NCBI RefSeq assembly: GCF_001049895.1
Contig: NZ_CVPE01000003.1
Span: 124,001 to 188,000 of the forward strand
Source of the DNA: Rubeoparvulum massiliense
GTDB taxonomy: Bacteria > Bacillota > Bacilli > Rubeoparvulales > Rubeoparvulaceae
DNA length: 64,000 nucleotides
Reading direction: 5' to 3'
Position 1 is the stretch's first letter, and each line of letters starts with the position of its first letter. This document shows, in pieces, positions 27,896 through 36,361 of this stretch. The position numbers and the translations under genes were made by a program. The notes beneath the pieces were generated by a model that did not search any database, had not been told where the DNA came from, and saw nothing but the letters and a program-made list of their open reading frames with translations.

Positions 27896-29575
27896 ATGAA
27901 CAATCAAATTAATGTAGAAGCATTGCAGGGAATCCCTTTAGTAAACACAATGTTTATGCAGATGAGCCAAGCGATGATTATTACAGATGTGTTAGGAAAG
28001 ATCATCACTGTAAATCCTCGTTTTACAGAGATTACTGGATATTCATCTATCGAAGTAATCGGAAAGAATCCGAGGTTATTAAAATCAGGCCAGCATCCTC
28101 CTATTTTTTATCAGGAGCTCTGGGAAGCACTCCTAACGAAGGGAGAATGGCAAGGTGAAATCCTCAATCGTCGTAAAAACGGTGAGCTATATCGTGAATG
28201 GTTAGAGATCCATGCCATCTATAATGATGATCAACAGATTACACACTTTATGGGAATGTTCTGTGAAGCCCTAATGAATACAGAAAAAAAGAATGCCTTA
28301 TCTCCATATAATCCTTTGATTCATCTACCTGATCGGCAGACCTTTCATCATTTACTTAGCCAAGCAATTACTACAGCACAGCACAAGTCCCAACATCTCG
28401 CTGTTATCGCCATGGATTTACGCCATTTTGCTACTATCAATGAAAGAATGGGTCATCAGCATGGTGACCAAATTCTAACTGAAATCTGTCAACGCTTACA
28501 AGGACTCTCCCATGGGATCGCCGTCCTCAGTCGAGAAGGTAGTGAATTCCAATATTTCACACCAATCAAGAACCTAAATGAACTATACCCTCTTCTCTTC
28601 TCACTACAGCGCTGCTTCGAAGAGATCAGTCTCGATGCAGCGCAAACAGTGACACTAAATGTAAATATGGGCATCAGTCTCTATCCCGATGATGGCGAGC
28701 AGGTAGAGCACCTGATTCAGCATGCCAAGGAGGCAATGTTCGCAGCAAAGCAAGAGGGAACTGCCCTTCATTTCTATAATCCACAATTACAGCAAATTAC
28801 TAAGAGTCGTTTTCAGATCGAAAGCGGATTACGTCATGCTTTAGCGCGGAATGAATTCCAACTCTATTATCAACCACAATGGCAGATCCAAGAAGAGAGA
28901 TTGGTAGGATTGGAGGCACTAGTACGCTGGAACCATCCAGCACATGGGCTAATTCCTCCTGCCAGTTTCATTCCCATCTGCGAAGAGAATCAAATGATTA
29001 TCCCACTGGGAGAATGGGTGTTAAAAACAGCTTGTCAGCAAGCTGTATCCTGGATGAAGCAATATGCTACACCGATTCCTATCGCTGTCAATCTCTCTAC
29101 TGTTCAGTTCTATCAGCCCCAGTTCGTGCAGATGGTACAGCACACACTCGCGGAAACCAAGCTCCCACCCCATCTACTTCAATTGGAGATTACAGAAAGT
29201 ATGGCCATTGAAAATGTGGAGAAAGCCATCCAAATCATCAATCAATTGCGCGAATTAAAGATCGCTATCTCCATGGATGACTTTGGAACAGGCTATTCTT
29301 CCCTCAGCCAATTACGAGATCTCCCTATTGATATTCTGAAGCTTGATCGCTCTTTTATGAAGGATATTGAGCAAGATAAACGACAAGCAGCCATAACGAG
29401 CACCATCGTTGATCTAGCGCACAGCCTTAACCTAGAGGTTATCGCTGAAGGTGTGGAAACCATGCATCAAGCCCATTTTCTTCTAAAGCAAGGCTGTGAA
29501 CAAATCCAGGGATATCTTATCTCTCCTCCTGTACCTGCATGGAAGATCGAGGAACGTTTTTTGCACCTCGCTTAA
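27896..29575 (+). CDS. PAS-GGDEF-EAL protein, probable cyclic di-GMP phosphodiesterase
   Basis: Cytosolic signalling protein of 559 residues. PAS domain (about 15-130; NPRFTEITGYSS) and PAC motif, then a GGDEF domain whose signature is SREGSEF rather than GGDEF, so cyclase activity is unlikely. The EAL domain (about 300-555) is complete: EALVRWNHP, NLSTVQF, EITESMA, DDFGTGYSSL, KLDRSF, EGVET and QGYLISPPV. Hence it should degrade c-di-GMP, with PAS sensing the signal. It is a single gene on the plus strand between the yqeG operon and the sigK region. Confidence 0.92.
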   Translation: MNNQINVEALQGIPLVNTMFMQMSQAMIITDVLGKIITVNPRFTEITGYSSIEVIGKNPRLLKSGQHPPIFYQELWEALLTKGEWQGEILNRRKNGELYREWLEIHAIYNDDQQITHFMGMFCEALMNTEKKNALSPYNPLIHLPDRQTFHHLLSQAITTAQHKSQHLAVIAMDLRHFATINERMGHQHGDQILTEICQRLQGLSHGIAVLSREGSEFQYFTPIKNLNELYPLLFSLQRCFEEISLDAAQTVTLNVNMGISLYPDDGEQVEHLIQHAKEAMFAAKQEGTALHFYNPQLQQITKSRFQIESGLRHALARNEFQLYYQPQWQIQEERLVGLEALVRWNHPAHGLIPPASFIPICEENQMIIPLGEWVLKTACQQAVSWMKQYATPIPIAVNLSTVQFYQPQFVQMVQHTLAETKLPPHLLQLEITESMAIENVEKAIQIINQLRELKIAISMDDFGTGYSSLSQLRDLPIDILKLDRSFMKDIEQDKRQAAITSTIVDLAHSLNLEVIAEGVETMHQAHFLLKQGCEQIQGYLISPPVPAWKIEERFLHLA

Positions 29576-29921
29576 TTTTCCGCTTTGCTTAAGTAAGATT
29601 GAGATAAAAATGATGAGACATCCTCTCCTTTCAAGCTTTCATGCTTCGATAAAGAGAGGATATTTTGATCAAAGGTTTTCAGGAATTTGTCAAAAACCTC
29701 TGAATTTTCTAAAGGGTTTTCTGACATTCTTCTATAAAAAAGAATCGTCCACAACAGCAAAAGTACCGACATCTTTGACTGTCGGTACTTTGCATATTCC
29801 AAAGATTCCACTCTTTTTATGGAATATCCAAGAACACTCGTGGCTTTAGCCATGAGAGGTTCAAACTTAACTCGATTCGACTGATTCGTCGTCTGCCAAA
29901 AAAGCGTTTAATACGAAAAAG
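29576..29921. other. Intergenic stretch with two inverted repeats
   Basis: No convincing gene. A perfect 12-pair stem (AAAGTACCGACA / TGTCGGTACTTT) lies at 29759-29792, and a wider repeat ATCCTCTC / GAGAGGAT brackets 29619-29662. Neither has a proper T-run. They may end transcription of the EAL gene or of the DUF1836 gene, or be part of a short RNA. Confidence 0.4.
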
Positions 29922-30488
29922 TCATTCAGCTTGATTCAGCTCATCAACGATTTTTTCAGCGACCCGCCGATATGCGTTGCTAATGGTAACTAATGTAATA
30001 AGCAGTAGCACCTTTTCTAGTTCTGGATCTGCTAAGTGCTCGGCTTCAGCTTCCACCTCGATGGCTCGGCTTTTAATATCCTCCTTCACCTTCTCCACAT
30101 CTACATCGATTAAGCGGAGCACACTTTCATAGAAGGCATCTAGGTCAAATGTTTTATCACTTACAACCTTCTCGTTTACTCCTGCTAAAGTGCTCTTAAT
30201 ATCATTGATGGAGAGTCCACCCTTTAATTGATAGATTAGGCTGATTAATATGATATGAGCCTTGGAGTATTTTTTGTTTTTGATGGGTACGAAGAGCTTT
30301 CCCTTGGCATAGTTGTTAATCATCGTTTTGGTCAGCACTTTTTCCTCTTCGTTTCTCGTCGTCATACTGTAGCTATTTTCAAAGAGCTGCACCACTTGAT
30401 CTACATAGAGATCTACATTAGGAATCTCCTCAAGCGTTAGCACCCTTTCAAGATGTAATGAGTCAATTAAGTCTGCAATATTCTCCAT
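29922..30488 (-). CDS. DUF1836 protein, probable HTH regulator
   Basis: Carries the DUF1836 pattern: NVDLYVDQVVQLFE, then NEEEKVLTKTMINNYAKGKL and PIKNKKYSKAHIILISLIYQ, which looks like a MerR-like winged helix in a small cytoplasmic protein. AAAAGGTGAGGCGAAG fixes the ATG at 30488; the frame extends to 30518. 188 residues. Regulon unknown. Confidence 0.8.
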   Translation of the reverse strand: MENIADLIDSLHLERVLTLEEIPNVDLYVDQVVQLFENSYSMTTRNEEEKVLTKTMINNYAKGKLFVPIKNKKYSKAHIILISLIYQLKGGLSINDIKSTLAGVNEKVVSDKTFDLDAFYESVLRLIDVDVEKVKEDIKSRAIEVEAEAEHLADPELEKVLLLITLVTISNAYRRVAEKIVDELNQAE

Positions 30489-30649
30489 CTTCGCCTCACC
30501 TTTTCTAGGAATCATCATCCATCCCTTAATATAACTAAGTATATGGTATTATAAAGGATATGAAATGTAAATATTGACTCCATGATATGGTACGATTATA
30601 ATTATATGTAGTTACCAAAACTATGTATCGGTATATAAGGGGTGTTATT

Positions 30650-31297
30650 ATGAATGCTTATGTAAGAGAACCAATCAATGCCTACACTCATCTTGGGGGT
30701 GCAATCTTTTCATTCATTGCCCTGCTTGCTATGGTTGTGAAAGTCTCCATCAACACACCATCCGTCCCCATGTTGATCTCAGTCATTCTGTTCGGCCTTG
30801 GCATGCTCTTTCTCTATGGTGCTTCCACGGTGTATCACATGATTATTGCAGATGAACGTATTATCCAGTTCTTTCGAAGGCTTGACCACTCCATGATTTT
30901 TGCATTAATTGCAGGATCCTACGCACCCTTCTGTTTAATCACCTTGCAGGCTGATCATGGTTTAATCCTATTCATCTTGATCCATGTTGCTGCGTTACTT
31001 GGAATCCTATTTAAGATGGTATGGTTCAACAGTCCAAGATGGTTATCCACTGCCATATATATTGCCATGGGTTGGATGATTATCTTCTATGCAGCTCCTT
31101 TAGCCGATAAACTGAGTGTAAACGGGTTATTTCTTTTAATACTTGGTGGGATTTTCTATACCATTGGGGGAGTCATTTATGCGACAAAGCCCCGTTGGCT
31201 ACAGATGAAGCATATGGGCTTCCACGAGATCTTCCATATCTTTGTCTTACTAGGTAGCCTATCTCACTTCTTATGCGTTTATTTTTATGTCATTTAA
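30650..31297 (+). CDS. Hemolysin III family membrane protein (TrhA-like)
   Basis: Seven-span membrane protein of the HlyIII/PAQR family. REPINAYTHLGGAIFS at the N-terminus, YHMIIADERIIQFFRRLDHS with the conserved Ser/His/Asp positions, and the C-terminal HEIFHIFVLLGSLSHF carrying the metal-site histidines. Start at 30650 behind AAGGGGTG; 215 residues. In bacilli such proteins are linked to membrane lipid homeostasis. Confidence 0.92.
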   Translation: MNAYVREPINAYTHLGGAIFSFIALLAMVVKVSINTPSVPMLISVILFGLGMLFLYGASTVYHMIIADERIIQFFRRLDHSMIFALIAGSYAPFCLITLQADHGLILFILIHVAALLGILFKMVWFNSPRWLSTAIYIAMGWMIIFYAAPLADKLSVNGLFLLILGGIFYTIGGVIYATKPRWLQMKHMGFHEIFHIFVLLGSLSHFLCVYFYVI

Positions 31298-31310
31298 GAC
31301 ATAAGATTGA

Positions 31311-31353
31311 AGCCCCACCTAGCGAGAAAATTCGCTTGGGTGGAGCTTTTTTT
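31311..31353 (+). terminator. Terminator after the hemolysin III gene
   Basis: AGCCCCACCTAGCGA / TTCGCTTGGGTGGAGCT stem followed by seven T. Strong. Confidence 0.85.
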
Positions 31354-31385
31354 CATATGGAATCTCTTTTCTATAAGCCTGCTAA

Positions 31386-31871
31386 TTAATTGAAGAATAA
31401 ATCTCTTCCCCATTCAATCCCCATGCAAATAAGCCAGGTTAGAGCTGGAAGGATGAAACTCTGAACTGCTTGTTTCCACACATATTGCCTGTTACCTCTT
31501 CTTAATATCCTATCGGTAATAAAGAATAGCATGGATGCAATAAGACTAACATATAGCAAAATCATGCCGAAAATGAAATGAAGTATACCAGAAACAATCG
31601 GTTCTATTTTTGCTTTTCGAAATTTAATGGATACTTTTTCTCCGATCTTATCACTAAGTATCGAGGTTAATACCCCATAAACTAATATTACAGGGAAGCT
31701 AAACATCAAATAGATCGGGATCACCATTAATAGCGAAAAGATTTTGTCTGAAATGAGTCCTTCCTTTTGAACAAAAAAACTAGGATGGTCAGTTAATAGG
31801 CCTAAGATCACAGCAAGCAAAGTACTAGAAATGGAAGCTGAAATAATTTTTCTCGGTAAGATGCTACTCAC
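31386..31871 (-). CDS. Membrane protein of unknown function
   Basis: 161 residues with four hydrophobic segments (about 10-25, 45-70, 90-120, 135-155). The GTG at 31871 merges with its GGAGGG site, so the true start may lie slightly further in. No family recognised. Located downstream of sigK, between the hemolysin III gene and a sigK relic. Confidence 0.6.
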   Translation of the reverse strand: MSSILPRKIISASISSTLLAVILGLLTDHPSFFVQKEGLISDKIFSLLMVIPIYLMFSFPVILVYGVLTSILSDKIGEKVSIKFRKAKIEPIVSGILHFIFGMILLYVSLIASMLFFITDRILRRGNRQYVWKQAVQSFILPALTWLICMGIEWGRDLFFN

Positions 31872-31923
31872 CCCTCCAGAATTCTATTCTTTTCGAATAG
31901 GGCAGGCATAGAGTATTATTGAA

Positions 31924-31990
31924 GACATCCATTAAGGTTATTTCATTGCCCTCTATATTCGTCTCAATGAGTTCACATGCAGCTGATCCT
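31924..31990 (-). pseudogene. Relic of a sigK 3' segment
   Basis: Minus-strand translation reads IEGNEITLMDVFNNT, matching [15 protein letters not shown] of SigK at 32436-32482, and about 45 bases align with few mismatches. Homology fades on both sides and stop codons follow. It lies outside the skin-like element, downstream of the real sigK 3' half, in the same orientation. I read it as the remains of a duplicated sigK end. Confidence 0.65.
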
Positions 31991-32096
31991 AATTAAGTTT
32001 ATGTGTTAAGAATATATTGATGTATTATTCCATTTCTTTGGTAAAACTCCTTTCAATAAAAGCATCAAATATTCCTTCAGGAAATCATCATCCCCC

Positions 32097-32123
32097 AAAA
32101 AAAGCAGGCCAATGGCCTGCTTT
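32097..32123 (-). terminator. sigK: Terminator after sigK
   Basis: GCAGGCC / GGCCTGC stem followed on the minus strand by seven T. Twenty bases past the sigK stop codon. Confidence 0.85.
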
Positions 32124-32144
32124 CATAGTTTCAAAAATTGCTTA

Positions 32145-32534
32145 TCATCTTTTCCCATCATAAGTAGAGAGATTATTCACCTTCTGCTCCTGCTTATAGA
32201 AGGCTTGGAACAGCTTCATAAGCGCTCGCTTCTCAATTCGTGAAACATAGGAGCGCGAAATTCCTAAATCCTTTGCAATCTCCCGTTGTGTTCGCTCCTC
32301 ATGCTCTCCCAAGCCAAACCGTCCAATAATCACTTCTTTTTCCCGCTCATCCAAGACATGAATGTATTCATAGATTTTCCCCGTCTGGATTTGCAGTTGT
32401 ACTTGATCAATCACCTCTCCAGGATCAGTGCCAAGGACATCGATTAAGGTAATTTCATTGCCCTCTTTATCAGTACCAATCGGGTCGTGAAGGGAGACAT
32501 CCTTTTTACTCTTTTTCAAAGTTCTGAGGTGCAT
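32145..32534 (-). CDS. sigK: RNA polymerase sigma-K factor, 3' (C-terminal) part of split gene
   Basis: Encodes regions 3 and 4 of the late mother-cell sigma factor: [29 protein letters not shown], then [20 protein letters not shown] and the HTH of region 4.2 ([20 protein letters not shown]). There is no region 2, so alone it cannot bind the -10 element. The only Met is the junction ATG inside the 16-bp repeat, with no ribosome site; it is therefore expressed only after joining with 38374-38724. Predicted joined protein: 117 + 128 = 245 residues, in frame. Confidence 0.93.
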   Translation of the reverse strand: MHLRTLKKSKKDVSLHDPIGTDKEGNEITLIDVLGTDPGEVIDQVQLQIQTGKIYEYIHVLDEREKEVIIGRFGLGEHEERTQREIAKDLGISRSYVSRIEKRALMKLFQAFYKQEQKVNNLSTYDGKR

Positions 32535-32547
32535 TAGGATCTCATTC
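32532..32547. repeat. Recombination core (left att) of the skin-like element
   Basis: 16-bp sequence CATTAGGATCTCATTC, repeated exactly and in the same orientation at 38374. It encodes N-E-I-L-M of SigK on the minus strand. Flanking bases differ between the copies, so 16 bp is the full common core. Confidence 0.9.
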
Positions 32548-32570
32548 CTACTGTCATTAGAGCGCTATCA

Positions 32571-34070
32571 TTAAAAGAGAAGCATTTCAATTGAATGGTC
32601 CTGGTATACAATGATCTCCTTGACCAAGGTTCGAAGCATCTCCTGTTTCTCTTCCACGGTAAATTCACCTTTACGAAAGTAAAAATCTACAATCTGCTGC
32701 AAAGTTGCCTTCGATACTTCCCTTTCCTTTTCTTCTCCAAACTTCTCTCTCAATACTTGATATCGAGCAATCAACTGCTCCTCACGCTCTTTTAATTCCT
32801 GGAGAGACTTGCGGATATCTTCCTCATCCATCTTTTCCATGGCGAATAATGATAGTAATCTCTTTTTACCCTTTTGGATTTTCTTTATCTCTGTTGTAAT
32901 CCGTTCTAATTCCAATTCTTCATAGGTTGATGATTCATGTTGACTTTCAAATTCACTGATATTATTTAGATTATTTAAAATGTCTGTAATATAATTCCAA
33001 ACAATAGCATCGATTTCTTCTACTCTTATTCTATTCCCGCAGCCAACGTTCTTAGCTCCAGCTGTATTCTTAACGTCTGTATATTCCAGTACATGGGTGT
33101 CCCAATTTTTATATCGACGACCTGTCATGGTGTTATGACATGTTCCGCAGCGCACAAGGCCACTTAAAAGGTAGGTTCGAACCCCTTGCTTCGCCCACCG
33201 TCGTCTGGATTCAGCTAAGAGCTGTTGTGCGTGTTCAAACTGCTCTTCAGAGATAATAGCCGGAGAGTCAACGACAATCCATTCTTCTTCTGGCCGTAAT
33301 TTCATTGGAATCCTCTCATCATCATTGATCTTGTACTTATTGACAAGCATGCCTTCTGTATTCCATTTATTCTGGATGAATTCCCCTTTATAGACTGGGT
33401 TGAAGAGGATCTGACGTACAACCTGGCGATGCCAGACAACTGCTCCTCTTTTTGTAGGGATGCCTTGCTCTGTCAAATATTTTGCAATTCCATTGATCCC
33501 CCTTACCACCGTATTTGGCTTCGTAAATAGATTAAAGATAAGCTGTACTACCCTTGCTTCATCTTCACGAATGATGAGCTGACCTAATGCTTTATCATAG
33601 TCATAGCCATAAATATGATAATTCTTGACCACTTTGCCTTCCCGGGCCTTTTGCTTACGCCCACGAGACATACGTTCATTAATTTTTGCCTTCTCATACT
33701 CTGCAATGGCTCCACGCATCATATAAAACATGCGACCATCTGGCGTATTCTCAAAATCCCCATTTACATAGACCACATCTACTCCATGCTTACGAAACTC
33801 TTCATCGATGATAAGCTGGTTCATAAGCTTGCGAGAAAGTCGGTCTGGATCATAGCAGATGATTTTTGCAATCAGACCATCTCGTACATCTTCACGCAGT
33901 TTCATTAAGGCTGGACGTTCTAGAAACTCACCACTATATCCATCATCAATGTATTCAAGGATTTTATTTGCTGCTGCAATCTTTTTGCACTCTAGTAATT
34001 GGCTGTCTAGACTGTAACCCTTCTTCGCCTGTTCCTCTGTTGAGACACGTACATAGATGCCGATCAACAT
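32571..34070 (-). CDS. spoIVCA: Large serine site-specific recombinase (SpoIVCA-like)
   Basis: 499 residues, as in SpoIVCA. N-terminal resolvase domain with the catalytic Ser in YVRVSTEEQ (residue 10) and the arginines of DPDRLSRK; recombinase domain about 150-290; zinc ribbon CGTC ... CGNR about 310-375; coiled coil about 400-480 (EELELERITTEIKKIQKGKK). I start it at the ATG at 34070 behind GGGAGAGGGAGC; the frame runs to 34160. Its left-end position beside the core repeat and the split sigK imply that it excises the element during sporulation. A separate directionality factor was not found. Confidence 0.93.
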   Translation of the reverse strand: MLIGIYVRVSTEEQAKKGYSLDSQLLECKKIAAANKILEYIDDGYSGEFLERPALMKLREDVRDGLIAKIICYDPDRLSRKLMNQLIIDEEFRKHGVDVVYVNGDFENTPDGRMFYMMRGAIAEYEKAKINERMSRGRKQKAREGKVVKNYHIYGYDYDKALGQLIIREDEARVVQLIFNLFTKPNTVVRGINGIAKYLTEQGIPTKRGAVVWHRQVVRQILFNPVYKGEFIQNKWNTEGMLVNKYKINDDERIPMKLRPEEEWIVVDSPAIISEEQFEHAQQLLAESRRRWAKQGVRTYLLSGLVRCGTCHNTMTGRRYKNWDTHVLEYTDVKNTAGAKNVGCGNRIRVEEIDAIVWNYITDILNNLNNISEFESQHESSTYEELELERITTEIKKIQKGKKRLLSLFAMEKMDEEDIRKSLQELKEREEQLIARYQVLREKFGEEKEREVSKATLQQIVDFYFRKGEFTVEEKQEMLRTLVKEIIVYQDHSIEMLLF

Positions 34071-34164
34071 GCTCCCTCTCCCTTCTATACTTATCATGAA
34101 TAAAAGCATAGCAGAGAGCCAATTTCTCATCATGGAGTTTTCCGTAGACAATTGTGACATGCAT
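33964..34164 (-). CDS. Leader ORF overlapping the recombinase start
   Basis: 66-codon frame starting MHVTIVYGKLHDEKLALCYA, with GGAGGTG ten bases before the ATG. It overlaps the recombinase out of frame for about 107 bases. The first 30 residues recur with the same frame and spacing at 42967 (MHVTIYHGKVHDEKLALCYT), which supports translation. The ribosome site lies in a hairpin. Possibly a translated leader that controls recombinase translation; the protein itself has no known family. Confidence 0.5.
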   Translation of the reverse strand: MHVTIVYGKLHDEKLALCYAFIHDKYRREREHVDRHLCTCLNRGTGEEGLQSRQPITRVQKDCSSK

Positions 34165-34215
34165 GGTGCTCACACCTCCATACTGGAGGATATGCAGGGA
34201 TGAGTTGTCAACTTG
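34050..34215. repeat. Repeat A, copy 1 (recombinase upstream region)
   Basis: Sequence around the recombinase start that recurs as a nearly full copy at about 42870-43020 and as a shorter copy at 36050-36110, all in the same orientation. Shared blocks include CATAGCAGAGAGCCAATTTC and GGAGGATATGCAGGGA. Confidence 0.75.
34175..34189 (-). promoter_or_regulatory. Hairpin masking the ribosome site of the leader ORF
   Basis: On the minus strand CCTCCA-GTA-TGGAGG forms a six-pair stem whose 3' arm is the Shine-Dalgarno GGAGG for the ATG at 34164. The related copy near 42980 keeps CTCCA/TGGAG. Suggests translational control in front of the recombinase. Confidence 0.5.
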
Positions 34216-34218
34216 CAC

Positions 34219-34252
34219 AAAAAATAGTCCACTACTTGGTGGACTATTTTTT
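34219..34252. terminator. Bidirectional terminator inside the element
   Basis: AAAAAATAGTCCAC / GTGGACTATTTTTT. On the minus strand it ends the 203-residue membrane protein gene just before repeat A and the recombinase. Confidence 0.85.
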
Positions 34253-34862
34253 AATATGTTTGGTTTGATTTTTCGCCTATAGCTTGTTGTAAAATCTCTT
34301 TATATAGGATATCATCTTTTAGTTTTCCTGATGAATAATTATAATATGCAAATATTAATAGAAGAATAACAAAAACAGCTATTATAAAGAGGTTACTTGA
34401 TGCTACATAATCTTTAACAAGTGCCTTCCAAATAGGCGTGTTATTAAATTTGTTTTGAAGTTCCCCAAGAGATTCTATGACCATATGTCCTTTTTTTTCA
34501 TCAAAAATATATTGATAATCAATAATCTTTAGCTGAATGTTAAGATTATTGCTAAACATAGCATTTATCATGTTGGGAAGTACTTGTATAGTTGTAATTA
34601 TCATTGCTGCAAAAAAGGATACTATTGATGCAATAAAAGTTACTAAAGTATTCGTCAAGCCTGTAGACTTATGCTTATTACTCTCTAATTCCGCTTTAAT
34701 TCCTACTAATAAAAGATCTAACTCATCCAGTGTAAACTCGTTTTTTAACATATTCTTAAATCTGATTCGCTCATTTAAACTATGATTCTTTATTCTTTTA
34801 CTTGATATACTTCTTAATAATTTGCTGGTATCTTTATAAGACTCGAGCATCATTTCATTCAA
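34251..34862 (-). CDS. Element cargo: membrane protein of unknown function
   Basis: About 200 residues. Basic N-terminal region, then two or three hydrophobic segments (LVTFIASIVSFFAAMIITTI near residue 90, LFIIAVFVILLLIFAYYNY near 165) around a loop of about 60 residues. Start unclear: TTG at 34862 opens the frame, but the ATG pair at 34853/34850 is more likely. AT-rich compared with the core genes. No family recognised. Together with the next gene it lies between two copies of repeat A, suggesting an insertion into the element. Confidence 0.6.
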   Translation of the reverse strand: MNEMMLESYKDTSKLLRSISSKRIKNHSLNERIRFKNMLKNEFTLDELDLLLVGIKAELESNKHKSTGLTNTLVTFIASIVSFFAAMIITTIQVLPNMINAMFSNNLNIQLKIIDYQYIFDEKKGHMVIESLGELQNKFNNTPIWKALVKDYVASSNLFIIAVFVILLLIFAYYNYSSGKLKDDILYKEILQQAIGEKSNQTY

Positions 34863-35175
34863 CTTCTTTTTTACTATGATTTTTCACCCTTTCAAAAGTC
34901 ATATTTCTATTTTACTATAACAATGATATGTATCTAATTATAGTTAAAAATAACATTTTTCATATGATGTTTATGCAAAATTGATAGTTCAATAAACCCG
35001 CAATAGTGGTGGGACTTTATCTATAATAAAAATATACTTAGTTTCATAAACACATAACGAATAAAAATATTTGATACGTCTTCTACTGCTCACTTCACGT
35101 TGAACTCCAATTTATATTGTCTAATCAAAAATGGAAACCTCCGCTCAATGATCCCTTCGGTCACCTTAAATTTGA
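34863..35175. other. AT-rich intergenic stretch in the element
   Basis: No gene seen. A short minus-strand frame near 35090-35160 is not supported by a start or ribosome site. Confidence 0.4.
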
Positions 35176-35898
35176 CTAGGCAATAGGGCGCCACTGTCTT
35201 TTTCTGTACAAAAGGACTCCACCACATATGAGAACACCGCTGAGTCCGATAAGAAATGTTAAGAAAGGATAAAAAATTGGGACAATTAATGTAGCAGTTT
35301 GATAATGAAGACTTGTATAAAAGCCAAACCATGTATACGTTACGTACTTTGCTAAGTATGATTGTAGCTTGGTTCGAGATGCATAGGTGAAGTGTTCATT
35401 CTCAATCCGACCATCTGAATATAGTTTGATCATCTGATATCTTTGATCCCCGAGCTGCTTAACCTCTTTATAGTTGTTACTATGATTGAGGAGAATAGCA
35501 AGATATTCTTCAGCCAAATAAGTATCTACAACATCGAAAAAACTAATTTCAATATGAGTTTCCCCATACTCTCCATGTTCCTTTGGGTTTAGTCGTATTG
35601 CCTGAGCATGTTGTTCCGCTACTTTTACTCCATTGATTAAAATACGAACATCACCTGTAATAATATGATCTCCCCAGTGATTTTTCTCTGGCTTAAGGTC
35701 TTTTTTATGTGTTTCGATTCTGATTTCATTCCCTTGATAATTGATGACCTCTTGCTCATCTAGCAGCCTATAATCACTATGAATAATGTATCTTTTTTCC
35801 ATCTCAGACATGTATAATTTTTCTAATACAAGTGAACGGATTGCTGGCTCTGCAGAAAGTAGCAGCAAAACTAGTGAAATCCAAAAGACTTTTTTCAT
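35176..35898 (-). CDS. Element cargo: membrane-anchored protein of unknown function
   Basis: 240 residues. N-terminal hydrophobic segment (VFWISLVLLLLSAEPAI), a soluble domain of about 160 residues with many charged residues (IHSDYRLLDEQEVINYQGN), and two C-terminal hydrophobic segments (ATLIVPIFYPFLTFLIGL, GVLICGGVLLY) ending in basic residues. The domain probably lies outside the membrane. GGAAGTGACGCC favours the ATG at 35898. No family recognised. Confidence 0.65.
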   Translation of the reverse strand: MKKVFWISLVLLLLSAEPAIRSLVLEKLYMSEMEKRYIIHSDYRLLDEQEVINYQGNEIRIETHKKDLKPEKNHWGDHIITGDVRILINGVKVAEQHAQAIRLNPKEHGEYGETHIEISFFDVVDTYLAEEYLAILLNHSNNYKEVKQLGDQRYQMIKLYSDGRIENEHFTYASRTKLQSYLAKYVTYTWFGFYTSLHYQTATLIVPIFYPFLTFLIGLSGVLICGGVLLYRKRQWRPIA

Positions 35899-36049
35899 GG
35901 CGTCACTTCCTTCCAACAATTTGCATTTCTCCTTATATCTTTGGATCTCCTTCCTAAACTTAAATTAAGACCACCATGGTGGTAAGTGATATTATCGGTT
36001 TTAAAAACAAACTACTCAATTTCTCTGTAATGTTACTCTAGTCGATCAG

Positions 36050-36110
36050 ATGCGCGGTGCTCACACAGCCATAGTGGAAGATATGCAGGGATGGACTGTC
36101 AAGTTGTGTA
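36050..36110. repeat. Repeat A, partial copy 2
   Basis: GGTGCTCACAC, CCATAGTGGA and ATATGCAGGGATG recur from repeat A, but the leader-ORF ATG has been lost. Together with copy 1 it brackets the two membrane-protein genes at 34251-35898. Confidence 0.65.
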
Positions 36111-36137
36111 AACACAAAAAAAACACCCTCCGAGGAG

Positions 36138-36194
36138 AGTATTTTCGCAACATTGGCCGTGGTCCTATCAATCATCTATGACAAACACAAATGA
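36138..36194 (+). pseudogene. Truncated type I toxin gene
   Basis: Plus-strand frame SIFATLAVVLSIIYDKHK is the C-terminal two thirds of the holin-like toxin intact at 43141. The start and N-terminus are missing. The downstream terminator (TGACCTTCC / GGAAGGTCA, 36192-36231) and the GGCATCTGCAA segment near 36290 are kept. It lies in the 463-base gap between a cargo gene and the ABC permease. Confidence 0.65.
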
Positions 36195-36361
36195 CCTTCC
36201 TTGACCCTAACAAACATGGAAGGTCATTTTAACAAGTGAGCCAGCCAATTTAAAGGGTAATAGTTATACTAAGGTTAAGGATGTTTCCGGCATCTGCAAT
36301 CTTTTTTTTATTGTATTATAAGTTTTCCACAATATCAATATACTCCTATAAAAAACATATA

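Noticed and set aside
29572-29853. 93-codon minus-strand frame after the EAL gene
   Set aside because: No ribosome site and its start region spans strong inverted repeats; more likely non-coding.
35090-35332. 80-codon minus-strand frame in the element
   Set aside because: Overlaps the end of the 240-residue cargo gene in another frame and has no start signal.
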